Source of the DNA: Candidatus Omnitrophica bacterium CG1_02_40_15
Lineage (GTDB): Bacteria > Omnitrophota > Gorgyraeia > Gorgyraeales > Gorgyraeaceae
DNA: 18,974 bases
Assembly: GCA_001871815.1 (NCBI GenBank)
Contig: MNVP01000090.1
Coordinates: 1-18,974, forward strand
Direction of reading: 5' to 3'
Of this stretch, positions 1 to 6,707 are shown one piece after another. A program made the position numbers and the translations under genes. The notes below the pieces were generated by a model. It was not told the origin of the DNA. It ran no database searches and saw only the letters and a program-made list of their open reading frames with translations. Each line of letters starts with the position of its first letter. Position 1 is the first letter of the stretch.

Positions 1-31
1 TGGCAAGGCAGTCGGCGGAACAGAAAAGTAA
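1..31 (+). CDS. rplF: Ribosomal protein L6, 3' end only (partial)
   Basis: Reading from base 2 gives GKAVGGTEK followed by TAA at 29-31. This is the usual C-terminal tail of 50S protein L6, and L6 is the gene normally found directly before rplR in this cluster. Only ten codons are in the window, so the call rests on the tail motif and on position. The stop codon is also the first part of the outer stem of the spacer element that follows. Confidence 0.75.
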   Translation, partial: GKAVGGTEK

Positions 32-189
32 ATGAGGACATAATTTACGGAGTCCGAAGGACAACGTAAATTATAAGTCCGAACTTATCCCCTCTTCATT
101 CTTTCAGAATGAAAGAAGGGGGGATTAATTCGCCCCTACTGATTCGTTTTGCATTCGCAAAGCGAATCAAAACGGTAGGGGCTCATTAA
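29..189 (+). repeat. Three-hairpin spacer composite, copy 1 (rplF-rplR)
   Basis: Hairpin I (29-87) has stem arms ATAATTTACG and CGTAAATTAT, capped by a small GTCC-GAA-GGAC hairpin and closed outside by GGAC/GTCC, a GA/GA loop and TAAAT/ACTTA (one mismatch). Hairpin II (89-120) pairs CCCCTCTTCATTCT with AGAATGAAAGAAGGGG imperfectly. Hairpin III (125-189) is bounded by TTAAT-TC-GC and GC-TC-ATTAA and contains CCCCTAC/GTAGGGG plus an inner GATTCG/CGAATC stem. The element begins at the rplF stop codon and ends two bases before the rplR ATG. Function is unknown. Other copies are at 6499, 8565 and 13407. Confidence 0.9.
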
Positions 190-191
190 AT

Positions 192-569
192 ATGAAAAGA
201 AAAATTAGAAGCCAATCAGAATTAGGAAGAATAAAAAGGCATTATAGGATACGCAAAAAAATGTCAGGCACAAAAGAGGTGCCCAGGCTTATTGTCCATA
301 GAAGCCTTAACAATCTGTGCGTTCAGTTTATAGATGATATGGCGGGCCATACTATACTTTCACTTTCCACTAAAGATGATTCTTTTAAGAAGGAATTCGG
401 GGCCAAAGGCGGAAATGTGGAATCTGCTAAAAAGATGGGCGCATATATAGCAAGAGAAGCGTCTAAAAAAGATATTCAGAAAATCGTGTTCGATAGAGGC
501 GGTTATCTTTATCACGGCAGGATAAAGGCTCTTGCGGATGGCGCAAGAGAAGCAGGGTTGAAGTTCTAA
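192..569 (+). CDS. rplR: 50S ribosomal protein L18
   Basis: The 125-residue product has the normal length and layout of bacterial L18, which binds 5S rRNA with L5 in the central protuberance. The basic N-terminus is followed by the conserved RLIVHRSLNN and VQFIDD segments and, near the C-terminus, the typical FDRGGYLYHGRIKALADGAREAGL motif, broken here only in the quoting. It lies between rplF and rpsE as expected. There is no classical Shine-Dalgarno sequence. The only purine-rich stretch upstream is the AGGGG in the closing stem of the spacer hairpin, about ten bases before the ATG, so start-site access may depend on that hairpin. Confidence 0.97.
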   Translation: MKRKIRSQSELGRIKRHYRIRKKMSGTKEVPRLIVHRSLNNLCVQFIDDMAGHTILSLSTKDDSFKKEFGAKGGNVESAKKMGAYIAREASKKDIQKIVFDRGGYLYHGRIKALADGAREAGLKF

Positions 570-611
570 TAAAAAACAGAAGCTGGTCTGAAATTTTGAT
601 AAAATACAGAA

Positions 612-700
612 GTTGGTGAAAGGTTTAAGGTGAAAGGTTTGTTTATTAGAATATTTTCAACTTTTAACTTTCCACCTTTAACCGTTTACTTTAAACCAAC
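612..700. repeat. AAAGGTTAA-type imperfect hairpin, copy 1 (rplR-rpsE)
   Basis: The left arm starts GTTGGTGAAAGGTTTAAGG and the right arm ends CTTTAAACCAAC. Both arms are built from reiterated AAGGTTTAAAGGTG-like words, so several pairing registers are possible. It is followed by CAACATTGATAT, which also follows the copy at 7831-7918. A third copy lies at 16423-16495. It fills the spacer before the rpsE ribosome-binding site. Confidence 0.8.
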
Positions 701-724
701 ATTGATATCTATAAGGGAGATATG

Positions 725-1237
725 ATGGCAGAGAAGATTCAGGCTAAAGAGAGATTAATACAAAAACTTGACGCAGCTCAGGAAGAGCAGTATATAGAAA
801 AAGTGATAACCATCAACAGGGTTTCAAAGGTTGTAAAAGGCGGAAAAAGGTTCTCATTCACTGCGCTTATTGCTGTTGGAAACGGCAATGGCACAGTTGG
901 ATGTGGTTATGGAAAGGCTAATGATGTCGCAAGCGCAATAAGAAAAGGGCTTTCCAGCGCAAAGAAGAATTTCTTCAAAGTCCCTGTAAGAGGCCAGACA
1001 ATACCCCATGAGATTATAGGGCATTTTGGAGCTGCGAAGGTCCTTTTGAAACCAGCGTTTGAAGGAACAGGCGTTATCGCGGGAGGGGCTGTGCGCGCCA
1101 TATGCGATGCAGCTGGAATAAAAGATATACTTACTAAATCGCTTGGCTCTGCGAATCCAATAAATGTCACAAAGGCAACTATAGATGGCTTAAAGAGGTT
1201 AAGGCTGGAACGCGACATGTCAGAGAGTGAAAAATGA
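725..1237 (+). CDS. rpsE: 30S ribosomal protein S5
   Basis: The product of 170 residues is full-length S5. It contains the double-stranded-RNA-binding-like N-terminal domain (KVVKGGKRFSFTALIAVGNG, followed by GYGKA) and the C-terminal S5 fold ending in TIDGLKRLR. S5 sits at the decoding-centre side of the 30S subunit and affects fidelity. Two ATG codons are adjacent at 722 and 725. The Shine-Dalgarno AGGGAG ends at 719, which is too close for the first, so the second is preferred. The TGA stop overlaps the rplO start (ATGA), which implies translational coupling. rpmD, which normally sits between rpsE and rplO, is absent. Confidence 0.97.
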   Translation: MAEKIQAKERLIQKLDAAQEEQYIEKVITINRVSKVVKGGKRFSFTALIAVGNGNGTVGCGYGKANDVASAIRKGLSSAKKNFFKVPVRGQTIPHEIIGHFGAAKVLLKPAFEGTGVIAGGAVRAICDAAGIKDILTKSLGSANPINVTKATIDGLKRLRLERDMSESEK

Positions 1238-1677
1238 AGATACAAGATCTACGGCCTGCGATAGGCGCTAGAAAAAGAAGAAAGATTGTAGGCAGAGGCC
1301 CTGGTTCAGGCCATGGCAAGACTTCTACAAGAGGCCATAAAGGCCAGATGTCTCGTTCAGGCGCTGGAAGATCTCCTGGTTTTGAAGGCGGGCAAATGCC
1401 ATTGATAAGAAAATTGCCCAAGAGGGGATTCAGGAGAAGGCCAAAAGCAGGATACTCGATTGTAAATCTTGAAATGCTTTCAAAACTAAAAAAAGAGGCG
1501 TTAATAACAATTGAGTTATTAAAAGAAAAAGGAATGATAAAAGGGGTTGTTAATTATTTGAAGATACTGGGTAAGGGAGAAATAAAGGTCCCTGTGCATA
1601 TAAAGGCTCACGCGTTTTCAAAATCAGTAGAAGAGAAAATCAAAGCAGTAGGCGGGAAGTGCGAAGTTTTAAAATAA
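1234..1677 (+). CDS. rplO: 50S ribosomal protein L15
   Basis: The 147-residue product matches bacterial L15 in length. The N-terminus is glycine- and arginine-rich (GRGPGSGHGKTSTRGHKGQ, then SRSG and GFEGGQMPL), which is the extended segment that threads into 23S rRNA. The C-terminal globular domain ends in KAVGGKCEVLK. It overlaps rpsE by four bases and precedes secY, as in most bacteria. Ribosome loading probably comes from termination at rpsE together with a GAGAG sequence just upstream. Confidence 0.97.
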   Translation: MKIQDLRPAIGARKRRKIVGRGPGSGHGKTSTRGHKGQMSRSGAGRSPGFEGGQMPLIRKLPKRGFRRRPKAGYSIVNLEMLSKLKKEALITIELLKEKGMIKGVVNYLKILGKGEIKVPVHIKAHAFSKSVEEKIKAVGGKCEVLK

Positions 1678-1680
1678 ATA

Positions 1681-1746
1681 AAGCTGTAAGTTTTAAGCTG
1701 TAAGTTATAGATATTCTTACAGCTTAGGGCTTATAACTTAAAGCTG
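1681..1746. repeat. AGCTGTAAG-type imperfect hairpin, copy 1 (rplO-secY)
   Basis: The left arm repeats AAGCTGTAAG twice, and the right arm carries CTTACAGCTTAGGGCTTATA followed by ACTTAAAGCT. The spacer folds back on itself in more than one register. Related copies are at 3121-3181 and 9782-9834. It ends four bases before the secY ATG, and no separate Shine-Dalgarno sequence is visible for secY. Confidence 0.8.
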
Positions 1747-1749
1747 AAT

Positions 1750-3096
1750 ATGCTTCAGGCATTTATAAATTCTTTTAAGATACCAGACCTTAGAAAAAAG
1801 CTATTTATCACGCTTTTACTGTTGGCGATTTATAGAATAGGCGCTTATATACCTACGCCAGGCGTAAACGGCGCCAGATTAATTCAGTTCTTTAATAATG
1901 TAGCCAGGTCTCAGGGCGGCGGACTTTTCGGCATGATGGATATGTTCTCAGGAGGCGCATTAACGCGCCTTACCATATTCGCGCTTGGTATAATGCCTTA
2001 TATATCAGCTTCTATCATATTGCAGCTTCTTGTCACTGTAGTGCCTTACCTTGAGAAGCTTTCTAAGGAAGGCGAAGGCGGCAGGCGCAAGATGATACAA
2101 TATACACGTTATGGCACAATAGTGCTTTCTGTTATCCAGGCATTTTTTATAAGCATGTGGCTTGAAAACCCTGCCAGATTCCAAGGTTTACAGATCGTAG
2201 ATCATCCTGGATGGGGTTTTAGATTCTTGACAGTCATCACCCTTACTACAGGCACTGCTTTTATAATGTGGATCGGGGAACAAATCCAAGAATATGGGAT
2301 AGGCAACGGCATCTCTCTTGTTATAACAGCAGGTATAATCTCAAGATTGCCCACAGCTTTAGAACAAGTTTTTGCATTAATATTTACTCCTGCAAAAAGT
2401 ATAATAAAGTATCCATTTTTCACGCTTGCTTTTATGTCAGTGATTGGGGTTGCTGTAGTAGTAGCTGTTATATTGATTACCCAGGGCCAAAGAAAAATAC
2501 CTGTGCAGTATGCCAAAAGAATAGTTGGCAGGAAAGTATATGGCGGCCAGAGCACTTATATACCTTTAAGAGTAAATCAAGCAGGAGTTATACCTATAAT
2601 TTTTGCGCAGTCAATAATACTCTTCCCTGCAACAGTCGCAGGTTTTATACCTAATCCGGGCCTTCAGAGATTCGCGGAAGCATTGATGAGAGGCCAAATT
2701 TTATACACTGTTCTTTATAGCGTATTGATTATATTCTTCGCTTATTTTTATACAGCCATTACATTTAATCCCGCGGATGTGGCTGATAATATGAAGAAAT
2801 ACGGAGGATTTGTGCCTGGCGTAAGGCCAGGCAGGCCTACTGCGGAATATTTTGATTTTATAATGACAAGGATTACGCTTCCAGGCGCAATATTTCTAGC
2901 GTTCATAGCTGTTTTTCCTGATATGCTTGGAGCGTGGCTCAAGATACCGTATCTCATAGCAAGCTTCTTCGGAGGCACAGCGCTTTTGATAGTAGTAGGC
3001 GTTATGCTTGACACAATGAGAGCAGTAGAATCCCAGCTTTTAATGAGGCACTACGAGGGATTTCTTAAAAAGGGTAGGATAAGAGGGAGAAGGTAA
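1750..3096 (+). CDS. secY: Protein translocase subunit SecY
   Basis: The 448-residue membrane protein has about ten hydrophobic helices and is the pore of the SecYEG translocon. It shows the family signatures: IYRIGAYIPTPG in the first helix, the plug-region FSGGALTRLTIFALGIMPYI, EYGIGNGISLVI, the cytosolic loop QGQRKIPVQYAKR, and FNPADVADNMKKYGGFVPGVRPG followed by T and EY residues in the large C-terminal cytosolic loop. The C-terminus ends in a basic tail (KKGRIRGRR). It is complete and follows rplO in the classical order. Confidence 0.98.
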   Translation: MLQAFINSFKIPDLRKKLFITLLLLAIYRIGAYIPTPGVNGARLIQFFNNVARSQGGGLFGMMDMFSGGALTRLTIFALGIMPYISASIILQLLVTVVPYLEKLSKEGEGGRRKMIQYTRYGTIVLSVIQAFFISMWLENPARFQGLQIVDHPGWGFRFLTVITLTTGTAFIMWIGEQIQEYGIGNGISLVITAGIISRLPTALEQVFALIFTPAKSIIKYPFFTLAFMSVIGVAVVVAVILITQGQRKIPVQYAKRIVGRKVYGGQSTYIPLRVNQAGVIPIIFAQSIILFPATVAGFIPNPGLQRFAEALMRGQILYTVLYSVLIIFFAYFYTAITFNPADVADNMKKYGGFVPGVRPGRPTAEYFDFIMTRITLPGAIFLAFIAVFPDMLGAWLKIPYLIASFFGGTALLIVVGVMLDTMRAVESQLLMRHYEGFLKKGRIRGRR

Positions 3097-3120
3097 TAAA
3101 ATACTAAATCCGATTGTAGC

Positions 3121-3181
3121 TATAAGCTTTAAGCTGTAAGTTATAATTTTTCTTACAGCTTACGGCTTATAGCTTAAAGCT
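3121..3181. repeat. AGCTGTAAG-type imperfect hairpin, copy 2 (secY-adk)
   Basis: The arms are TATAAGCTTTAAGCTGTAAG and CTTACAGCTTACGGCTTATA, the latter followed by GCTTAAAGCT. It belongs to the same family as 1681-1746 and lies just upstream of the adk ribosome-binding site (TGGAG before 3203). Confidence 0.8.
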
Positions 3182-3202
3182 TATTTTTATGGAGTTTTTT
3201 AA

Positions 3203-3892
3203 ATGCAAATAGTATTTTTAGGGCCTCCAGGAGCAGGCAAAGGAACTCAGGCGGTTATGCTTGCGGATAAAAAAGGCTTTTTACATCTTTCCACAGGGGA
3301 TATTTTAAGAGAGAATGTAAAAAATGGAACTCTTATAGGCAAAAAAGCAAAGGCCTTCATGGATAAAGGAGAGCTTGTCCCTGACAATATTGTGATAGAG
3401 ATGATGCTTGATACCATAAAGAATACGCGAAGCCATGAGGATTTTATCCTGGACGGTTTTCCCAGGACCGTATATCAGGCAAATAATCTGGATAGAGAAT
3501 TAAATAAACTTAAGCTGCCAATAGATATGGTTGTATATTTTAAGGCCAGCATAAAGACTGTTATTTTGAGGCTTACAGACAGAAGGCTTTGCTCTAAATG
3601 CGGCGCAAGTTATCATATAACAAACATGCCCCCAAAAAAACAGGGCGTGTGCGATAAGTGCGGCTCAGAGCTTTATCAGAGAAAAGATGACAGCGAAAAG
3701 ACTATAAAAAAGAGGCTGGAAGTTTACAATAGCCAGACAAAAGAACTTATAGATTATTATAAATCTCAGGGGATACTTAAAGAAGTTTCAGGCGACATGG
3801 AAGCTTCAAAGGTTTACAGCGAGCTATCCGAGATATTAACCCCGCCCTTTCTACTGCAAAGAGATGCTTCGAAGCAGAAAGAGCTGGGTTAA
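3203..3892 (+). CDS. adk: Adenylate kinase, zinc-lid type, with repeat-derived C-terminus
   Basis: Catalyses ATP + AMP = 2 ADP in the cytoplasm. The P-loop GPPGAGKGTQ is at residues 7-16, the AMP-binding STGD and LDGFPRT segments are at about 30-33 and 83-89, and a long lid carries four cysteines (C130, C133, C150, C153) in CxxC pairs that should bind zinc. At 229 residues it is about 12-15 longer than usual. The extra C-terminal part (from about residue 214, PPFLLQRDASKQKELG) is encoded by an inverted repeat at 3841-3887. The stop TAA abuts the map ATG directly. TGGAG eight bases upstream of ATG supports the start. Confidence 0.97.
   Translation: MQIVFLGPPGAGKGTQAVMLADKKGFLHLSTGDILRENVKNGTLIGKKAKAFMDKGELVPDNIVIEMMLDTIKNTRSHEDFILDGFPRTVYQANNLDRELNKLKLPIDMVVYFKASIKTVILRLTDRRLCSKCGASYHITNMPPKKQGVCDKCGSELYQRKDDSEKTIKKRLEVYNSQTKELIDYYKSQGILKEVSGDMEASKVYSELSEILTPPFLLQRDASKQKELG
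3841..3887. repeat. Imperfect inverted repeat within the 3' end of adk
   Basis: The left arm CCCGCCCTTTCTACTGC and right arm GCAGAAAGAGCTGGG are complementary with small bulges. The loop contains the palindrome GCTTCGAAGC. The repeat is translated as the last residues of Adk, which the family does not normally have. Confidence 0.6.
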
Positions 3893-4651
3893 ATGCCTGT
3901 GAAGCAGATGATAGAAATAAAGTCAGAAAATGAGCTTGAGCTTATATTTGAAGCAGGAAAGATAGTTAAACTGATTCTAGGGGAACTTAAATGCGCAGCA
4001 AGGCCTGGAGTAACTACTGCTGATCTTGGAAGAAAGGCAGCGGAGATAATAAAGAAATCTCATGCCAGGTCTGCGTTTCTTGGGTACAGGGGATTTCCAG
4101 GAGTTATATGCGCTTCTTTAAATGAACAGGTAGTGCACGGTATTCCCGGAGACACAGTTCTTTCTTCCGGGGACATATTAAGCATAGATGTAGGCATTGA
4201 AAAGAATGGGTATTACGCAGATAGCGCGCTTACGATACCGGTTGGGGATAAAGTTAGTCAAAAGGCGCGTTCTCTTATAGAGGTTACAGAAAAGGCCTTG
4301 TACCTTGGGATAGAAAAGGCTATAGAAGGCAACAGGCTGTTTGATATTTCAAATGCAATACAAAAGTTTGCAGAATCGCATGGTTACGGAGTAGTCAGAG
4401 GGTTTGTTGGCCATGGCATAGGTAAGGATCTGCATGAAGACCCAGAGGTGCCTAATTTTGGCAAACAGGGCACAGGCCCCAGATTAAAAAGCGGGATGGT
4501 CCTAGCGATAGAGCCTATGATAAATGAAGGGGGATACGAAGTAGAAATTTTGAGCGATGGCTGGACAGCTGTTACAAAAGATAGATTATTATCAGCTCAT
4601 TTTGAACATACTGTGACAGTTACAGAAAGAGAAGCAAGAATACTTACGTAA
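3893..4651 (+). CDS. map: Methionine aminopeptidase, type I
   Basis: Removes the initiator methionine from nascent proteins; the usual neighbour of secY, adk and infA. All five metal ligands of the pita-bread fold can be placed: D99 and D110 (SIDVGIEKNGYYADSA), H174 (FVGHGIGKDLHEDP), E207 (AIEPMI) and E238 (HFEHTVTVTE), plus the conserved H82 (VVHGIP). The length of 252 residues is normal. It starts immediately after the adk stop, and an in-frame ATG five codons later is possible. The stop codon TAA at 4649-4651 forms part of the TAATTCGC edge of the next spacer element. Confidence 0.97.
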   Translation: MPVKQMIEIKSENELELIFEAGKIVKLILGELKCAARPGVTTADLGRKAAEIIKKSHARSAFLGYRGFPGVICASLNEQVVHGIPGDTVLSSGDILSIDVGIEKNGYYADSALTIPVGDKVSQKARSLIEVTEKALYLGIEKAIEGNRLFDISNAIQKFAESHGYGVVRGFVGHGIGKDLHEDPEVPNFGKQGTGPRLKSGMVLAIEPMINEGGYEVEILSDGWTAVTKDRLLSAHFEHTVTVTEREARILT

Positions 4652-4672
4652 TTCGCACAAACATAGAAATAA
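4648..4672 (+). repeat. Left fragment of hairpin III element, cut off by the insertion sequence
   Basis: TAATTCGCACAAAC followed by ATAGAAATAA matches the left part of the element at 6607-6707 base for base. The matching right part begins at 6199, on the other side of the insertion sequence. The element before infA was therefore split by transposition. Confidence 0.85.
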
Positions 4673-4696
4673 TAGGCCGTCACGAAACTCGCTCTT

Positions 4697-5962
4697 TTAA
4701 ATAGTGAAGAAAGACTTAATAAAGCGTAATTTGTGCTTATTTCCCGATTTCACAGTAGCTAAGGCAACGGCCAGCACCGATATGTGAGCCAAAGAGCATA
4801 AATTGGCCGTAGCCTGTAAACCTTTAACCGAAGAACGTTGCATAGCGAATACCAGTAACCTGGAAAATACTCTCTCGCTGGATGTGCGTAAGGCATAAAG
4901 CTTTTTAAAGGTCCGGCTCCCATAATCTATGTTATCGCGGATAGAAGTATCTATCTTTAACCGAATATTAGTAACGCAGCCGTATCGGTTGCTGAAGAAC
5001 TTGGGGTGATTCCAGGGGCAGAACCATCCGACTCTGTGAGCGAATTTTTTAGAAGCCTTAATGGGGCAAACAAATTTATGCCTCATGCGATTTTGTTCTT
5101 TGTCATAGTATTTACCATAATTTGTCATCTCAAAGCCGGCTAAACAGATAGGAATTCCTTTAGGGGAGAGTTTAACTTTTGGATTCTTAGCTCCTCTCGG
5201 ATTCCTGGCAATGATTGGCTTGGCCTTTAGATTTTTAGCCACATAGTCAATAATATTGGCTGAGTCAAAACCAGAATCGGCTATAACCGCCTCAGGCGAT
5301 AACTTAAAAGTCTTCTTAAGATATTCTAACTGTGGTATAAGCAGGGTCGTTTCGTGAATATTAGCTGGCTTGGTAATCTCGGCCAGAGGTAATTCGGATA
5401 CAGTGTCATTAATGACATGATTACGGTATCCCCAGAAGAATTGAACCTTTTTATTGCTGGGATAGACGACATAAGCGCCCAGGCGCGCATCTTTATCGGT
5501 TTTAGGAATCTTATTTTTATCAAATCGATCTTTTACGTTGGTTTTTAGATTGTTCTCTTTCACCGGTGATTTAACCGGACAGGAGTCGGTAGATAGATAT
5601 TCGGCCTTGATTTCGCCCAGACGAAGCAGCTCTTTAATAAGGTTTTCTTTTATCTTCCGGAAGAACCCGTTAGGCGTGTATTTAAGGAAGTGCGAGAACC
5701 GCTCTTTAGAGGGAAAAGAGCTAAACCCACATACTTGGGCTAACGCGGGATACGAGCTCATTTCCCTTGCGAGGTCGGTTAGGTTAAGAAGCCCCCTCAA
5801 GTTTTTAAACACGAGGGCGTTAACCATGGCCGAGACTGGATATGGCGGTCTTCCCGTGTAATAGTTCTTATCCGGGGTATTCAGATAAGAGAATACAAGT
5901 TCAAGCTTTCTTAAGTAGGTTAGATTCGTTTCTTTGGTAAATATTAGGTTGGTCTGATACAT
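4697..5962 (-). CDS. DDE transposase (IS1182/IS5-like, DUF772 N-terminus)
   Basis: The 421-residue protein should catalyse cut-and-paste or similar transposition of the surrounding element. The N-terminal part (YYTGRPPYPVSAMVNALVFK, followed by LRGLLNLTDLAREMS) resembles the DUF772 domain of IS5/IS1182 transposases. Candidate catalytic acidic residues lie in LSTDSCPVKS, VIADSGFDS and LRTSSERVFSRLL, giving D, D and E in the expected order. The reading frame is open for ten codons upstream (5992), but these would encode the terminal-repeat motif GTCACGAAACT. The ATG at 5962 has AGGAGG four bases upstream and is the better start. It appears intact, so the element may be active or recently arrived. 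Confidence 0.9.
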   Translation of the reverse strand: MYQTNLIFTKETNLTYLRKLELVFSYLNTPDKNYYTGRPPYPVSAMVNALVFKNLRGLLNLTDLAREMSSYPALAQVCGFSSFPSKERFSHFLKYTPNGFFRKIKENLIKELLRLGEIKAEYLSTDSCPVKSPVKENNLKTNVKDRFDKNKIPKTDKDARLGAYVVYPSNKKVQFFWGYRNHVINDTVSELPLAEITKPANIHETTLLIPQLEYLKKTFKLSPEAVIADSGFDSANIIDYVAKNLKAKPIIARNPRGAKNPKVKLSPKGIPICLAGFEMTNYGKYYDKEQNRMRHKFVCPIKASKKFAHRVGWFCPWNHPKFFSNRYGCVTNIRLKIDTSIRDNIDYGSRTFKKLYALRTSSERVFSRLLVFAMQRSSVKGLQATANLCSLAHISVLAVALATVKSGNKHKLRFIKSFFTI

Positions 5963-5975
5963 ATCGCCTCCTAAA

Positions 5976-6192
5976 AGTTTCGTGACAGGCATAGATTAAC
6001 AACTATCTATTATAAGTCACGAAAGAGGGGTGGAGGTGAAATTTGTCAGACGAGGAAGTGTTAAAAAACAGAAGGTTGTCACAAAACTAAAGGGAGATAA
6101 AAATCCACCTCCTCCCCCTGTAAAAGGGATATAAAAATAGCGGATTTCGGAGGGATTAAGCAAATTCTCCGACGAGAAAATAGTTTCGTGAC
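5976..6192. repeat. Extra copies of the IS terminal motif in the IS right end
   Basis: The motif GTCACGAAACT occurs at both IS ends. It recurs at 5976-5986 (reverse), 6016-6024 (forward, GTCACGAAA), 6078-6088 (forward, GTCACAAAACT) and 6182-6192 (reverse, the right end itself). Between them, GGGGTGGAGGTG near 6027 and CCACCTCCTCCCC near 6103 are also roughly complementary. These may be transposase-binding sites or a small non-autonomous derivative nested next to the transposase gene. On the minus strand TATAAT at 6014-6009 could be the -10 box for the transposase, but no good -35 was seen. Confidence 0.6.
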
Positions 6193-6198
6193 AGCCAC

Positions 6199-6285
6199 TA
6201 GAAATAACTAACAGGAGGTTGTCCCGCCCTTTTGGATATAGGTTTAGACACCGTATCAAAAGGGCGGGACAAGCGCTCATTAATG
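6199..6285 (+). repeat. 87-bp direct repeat, copy before infA (split Shine-Dalgarno hairpin)
   Basis: This sequence is identical to 6623-6709 over all 87 bases, including the start codon at its end. It contains AGGAGG (6213-6218), a hairpin with arms TTGTCCCGCCCTTTTG and CAAAAGGGCGGGACAA (6219-6272), then GCGCTCATTA and ATG. If the hairpin forms, the AGGAGG lies about ten bases from the ATG in space although it is 64 bases away in sequence. Confidence 0.9.
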
Positions 6286-6501
6286 GCTAAAGAGGAAGCT
6301 ATAGAAGTAGAGGGTACCGTAGTAGAATCATTGCCAAATGCAATGTTCAGAGTTGAATTGGAAAATGGCCACAAAGTACTTGCGCATGTTTCAGGAAAAA
6401 TGAGAATGAATTTTATAAAGATTTTGCCTGGAGATAAGGTAAAAATGGAGCTTTCACCTTATGACCTGACAAAAGGAAGAATAACGTATAGAGCTAAATA
6501 A
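6283..6501 (+). CDS. infA: Translation initiation factor IF-1
   Basis: Starting at MAKEEAIEVEG the product is 72 residues, exactly the family's usual size. It is a single OB-fold (GTVVESLPNAMFRVELENGH, then LAHVSGKMRMNFIKILPGD, ending RITYRAK) that binds the A site of the 30S subunit during initiation. The frame is open upstream to 6232, but those codons lie in the spacer hairpin and the family does not have them, so 6283 is chosen. There is no Shine-Dalgarno sequence within 15 bases. A strong AGGAGG sits on the far side of a hairpin. The stop TAA opens the next spacer composite. Confidence 0.97.
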   Translation: MAKEEAIEVEGTVVESLPNAMFRVELENGHKVLAHVSGKMRMNFIKILPGDKVKMELSPYDLTKGRITYRAK

Positions 6502-6707
6502 GTGAGGACATGGCTTACGGAGCACGAAGTGCGACGTAAGCCATAAGTCCGAACTTATCCCGCCCTTTTGAATAGCGAGCTGAAAAAAATTGCTAAAAGG
6601 GCGGGGTTAATTCGCACAAACATAGAAATAACTAACAGGAGGTTGTCCCGCCCTTTTGGATATAGGTTTAGACACCGTATCAAAAGGGCGGGACAAGCGC
6701 TCATTAA
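6499..6707 (+). repeat. Three-hairpin spacer composite, copy 2 (infA-rpmJ)
   Basis: Hairpin I (6499-6557) has arms ATGGCTTACG and CGTAAGCCAT, an inner GCAC-GAA-GTGC hairpin, GA/GA loops on both sides, and outer TAAGT/ACTTA containing the infA stop codon. Hairpin II (6559-6605) has CCCGCCCTTTT/AAAAGGGCGGG arms with TAGC/GCTA inside. Hairpin III (6607-6707) runs from TTAAT-TC to TC-ATTAA and contains the AGGAGG and the CCCGCCC hairpin. Its last base is the A of the rpmJ ATG. Confidence 0.9.

Larger units (their letters stand above)
4673..6198 (-). mobile_element. Insertion sequence, about 1.53 kb, with 9-bp target duplication
   Basis: The element carries one transposase gene. Its ends are imperfect inverted repeats: TAGGCCGTCACGAAACT at the left, and GTGGCTGTCACGAAACT read inward from the right (14 of 17 match). 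TAGAAATAA directly flanks it at 4664-4672 and 6199-6207. An uninterrupted paralogous site containing a single TAGAAATAA exists at 6623-6631, which fixes the boundaries. It sits antisense between map and infA. The 211 bp right of the transposase Shine-Dalgarno contain further copies of the GTCACGAAA terminal motif. Length and transposase type suggest the IS1182/IS5 group, but the family was not verified. Confidence 0.85.

Noticed and set aside
6232..6282. N-terminal extension of IF-1 (17 residues)
   Set aside because: The codons lie in the spacer hairpin, and IF-1 from 6283 has exactly the usual 72 residues.
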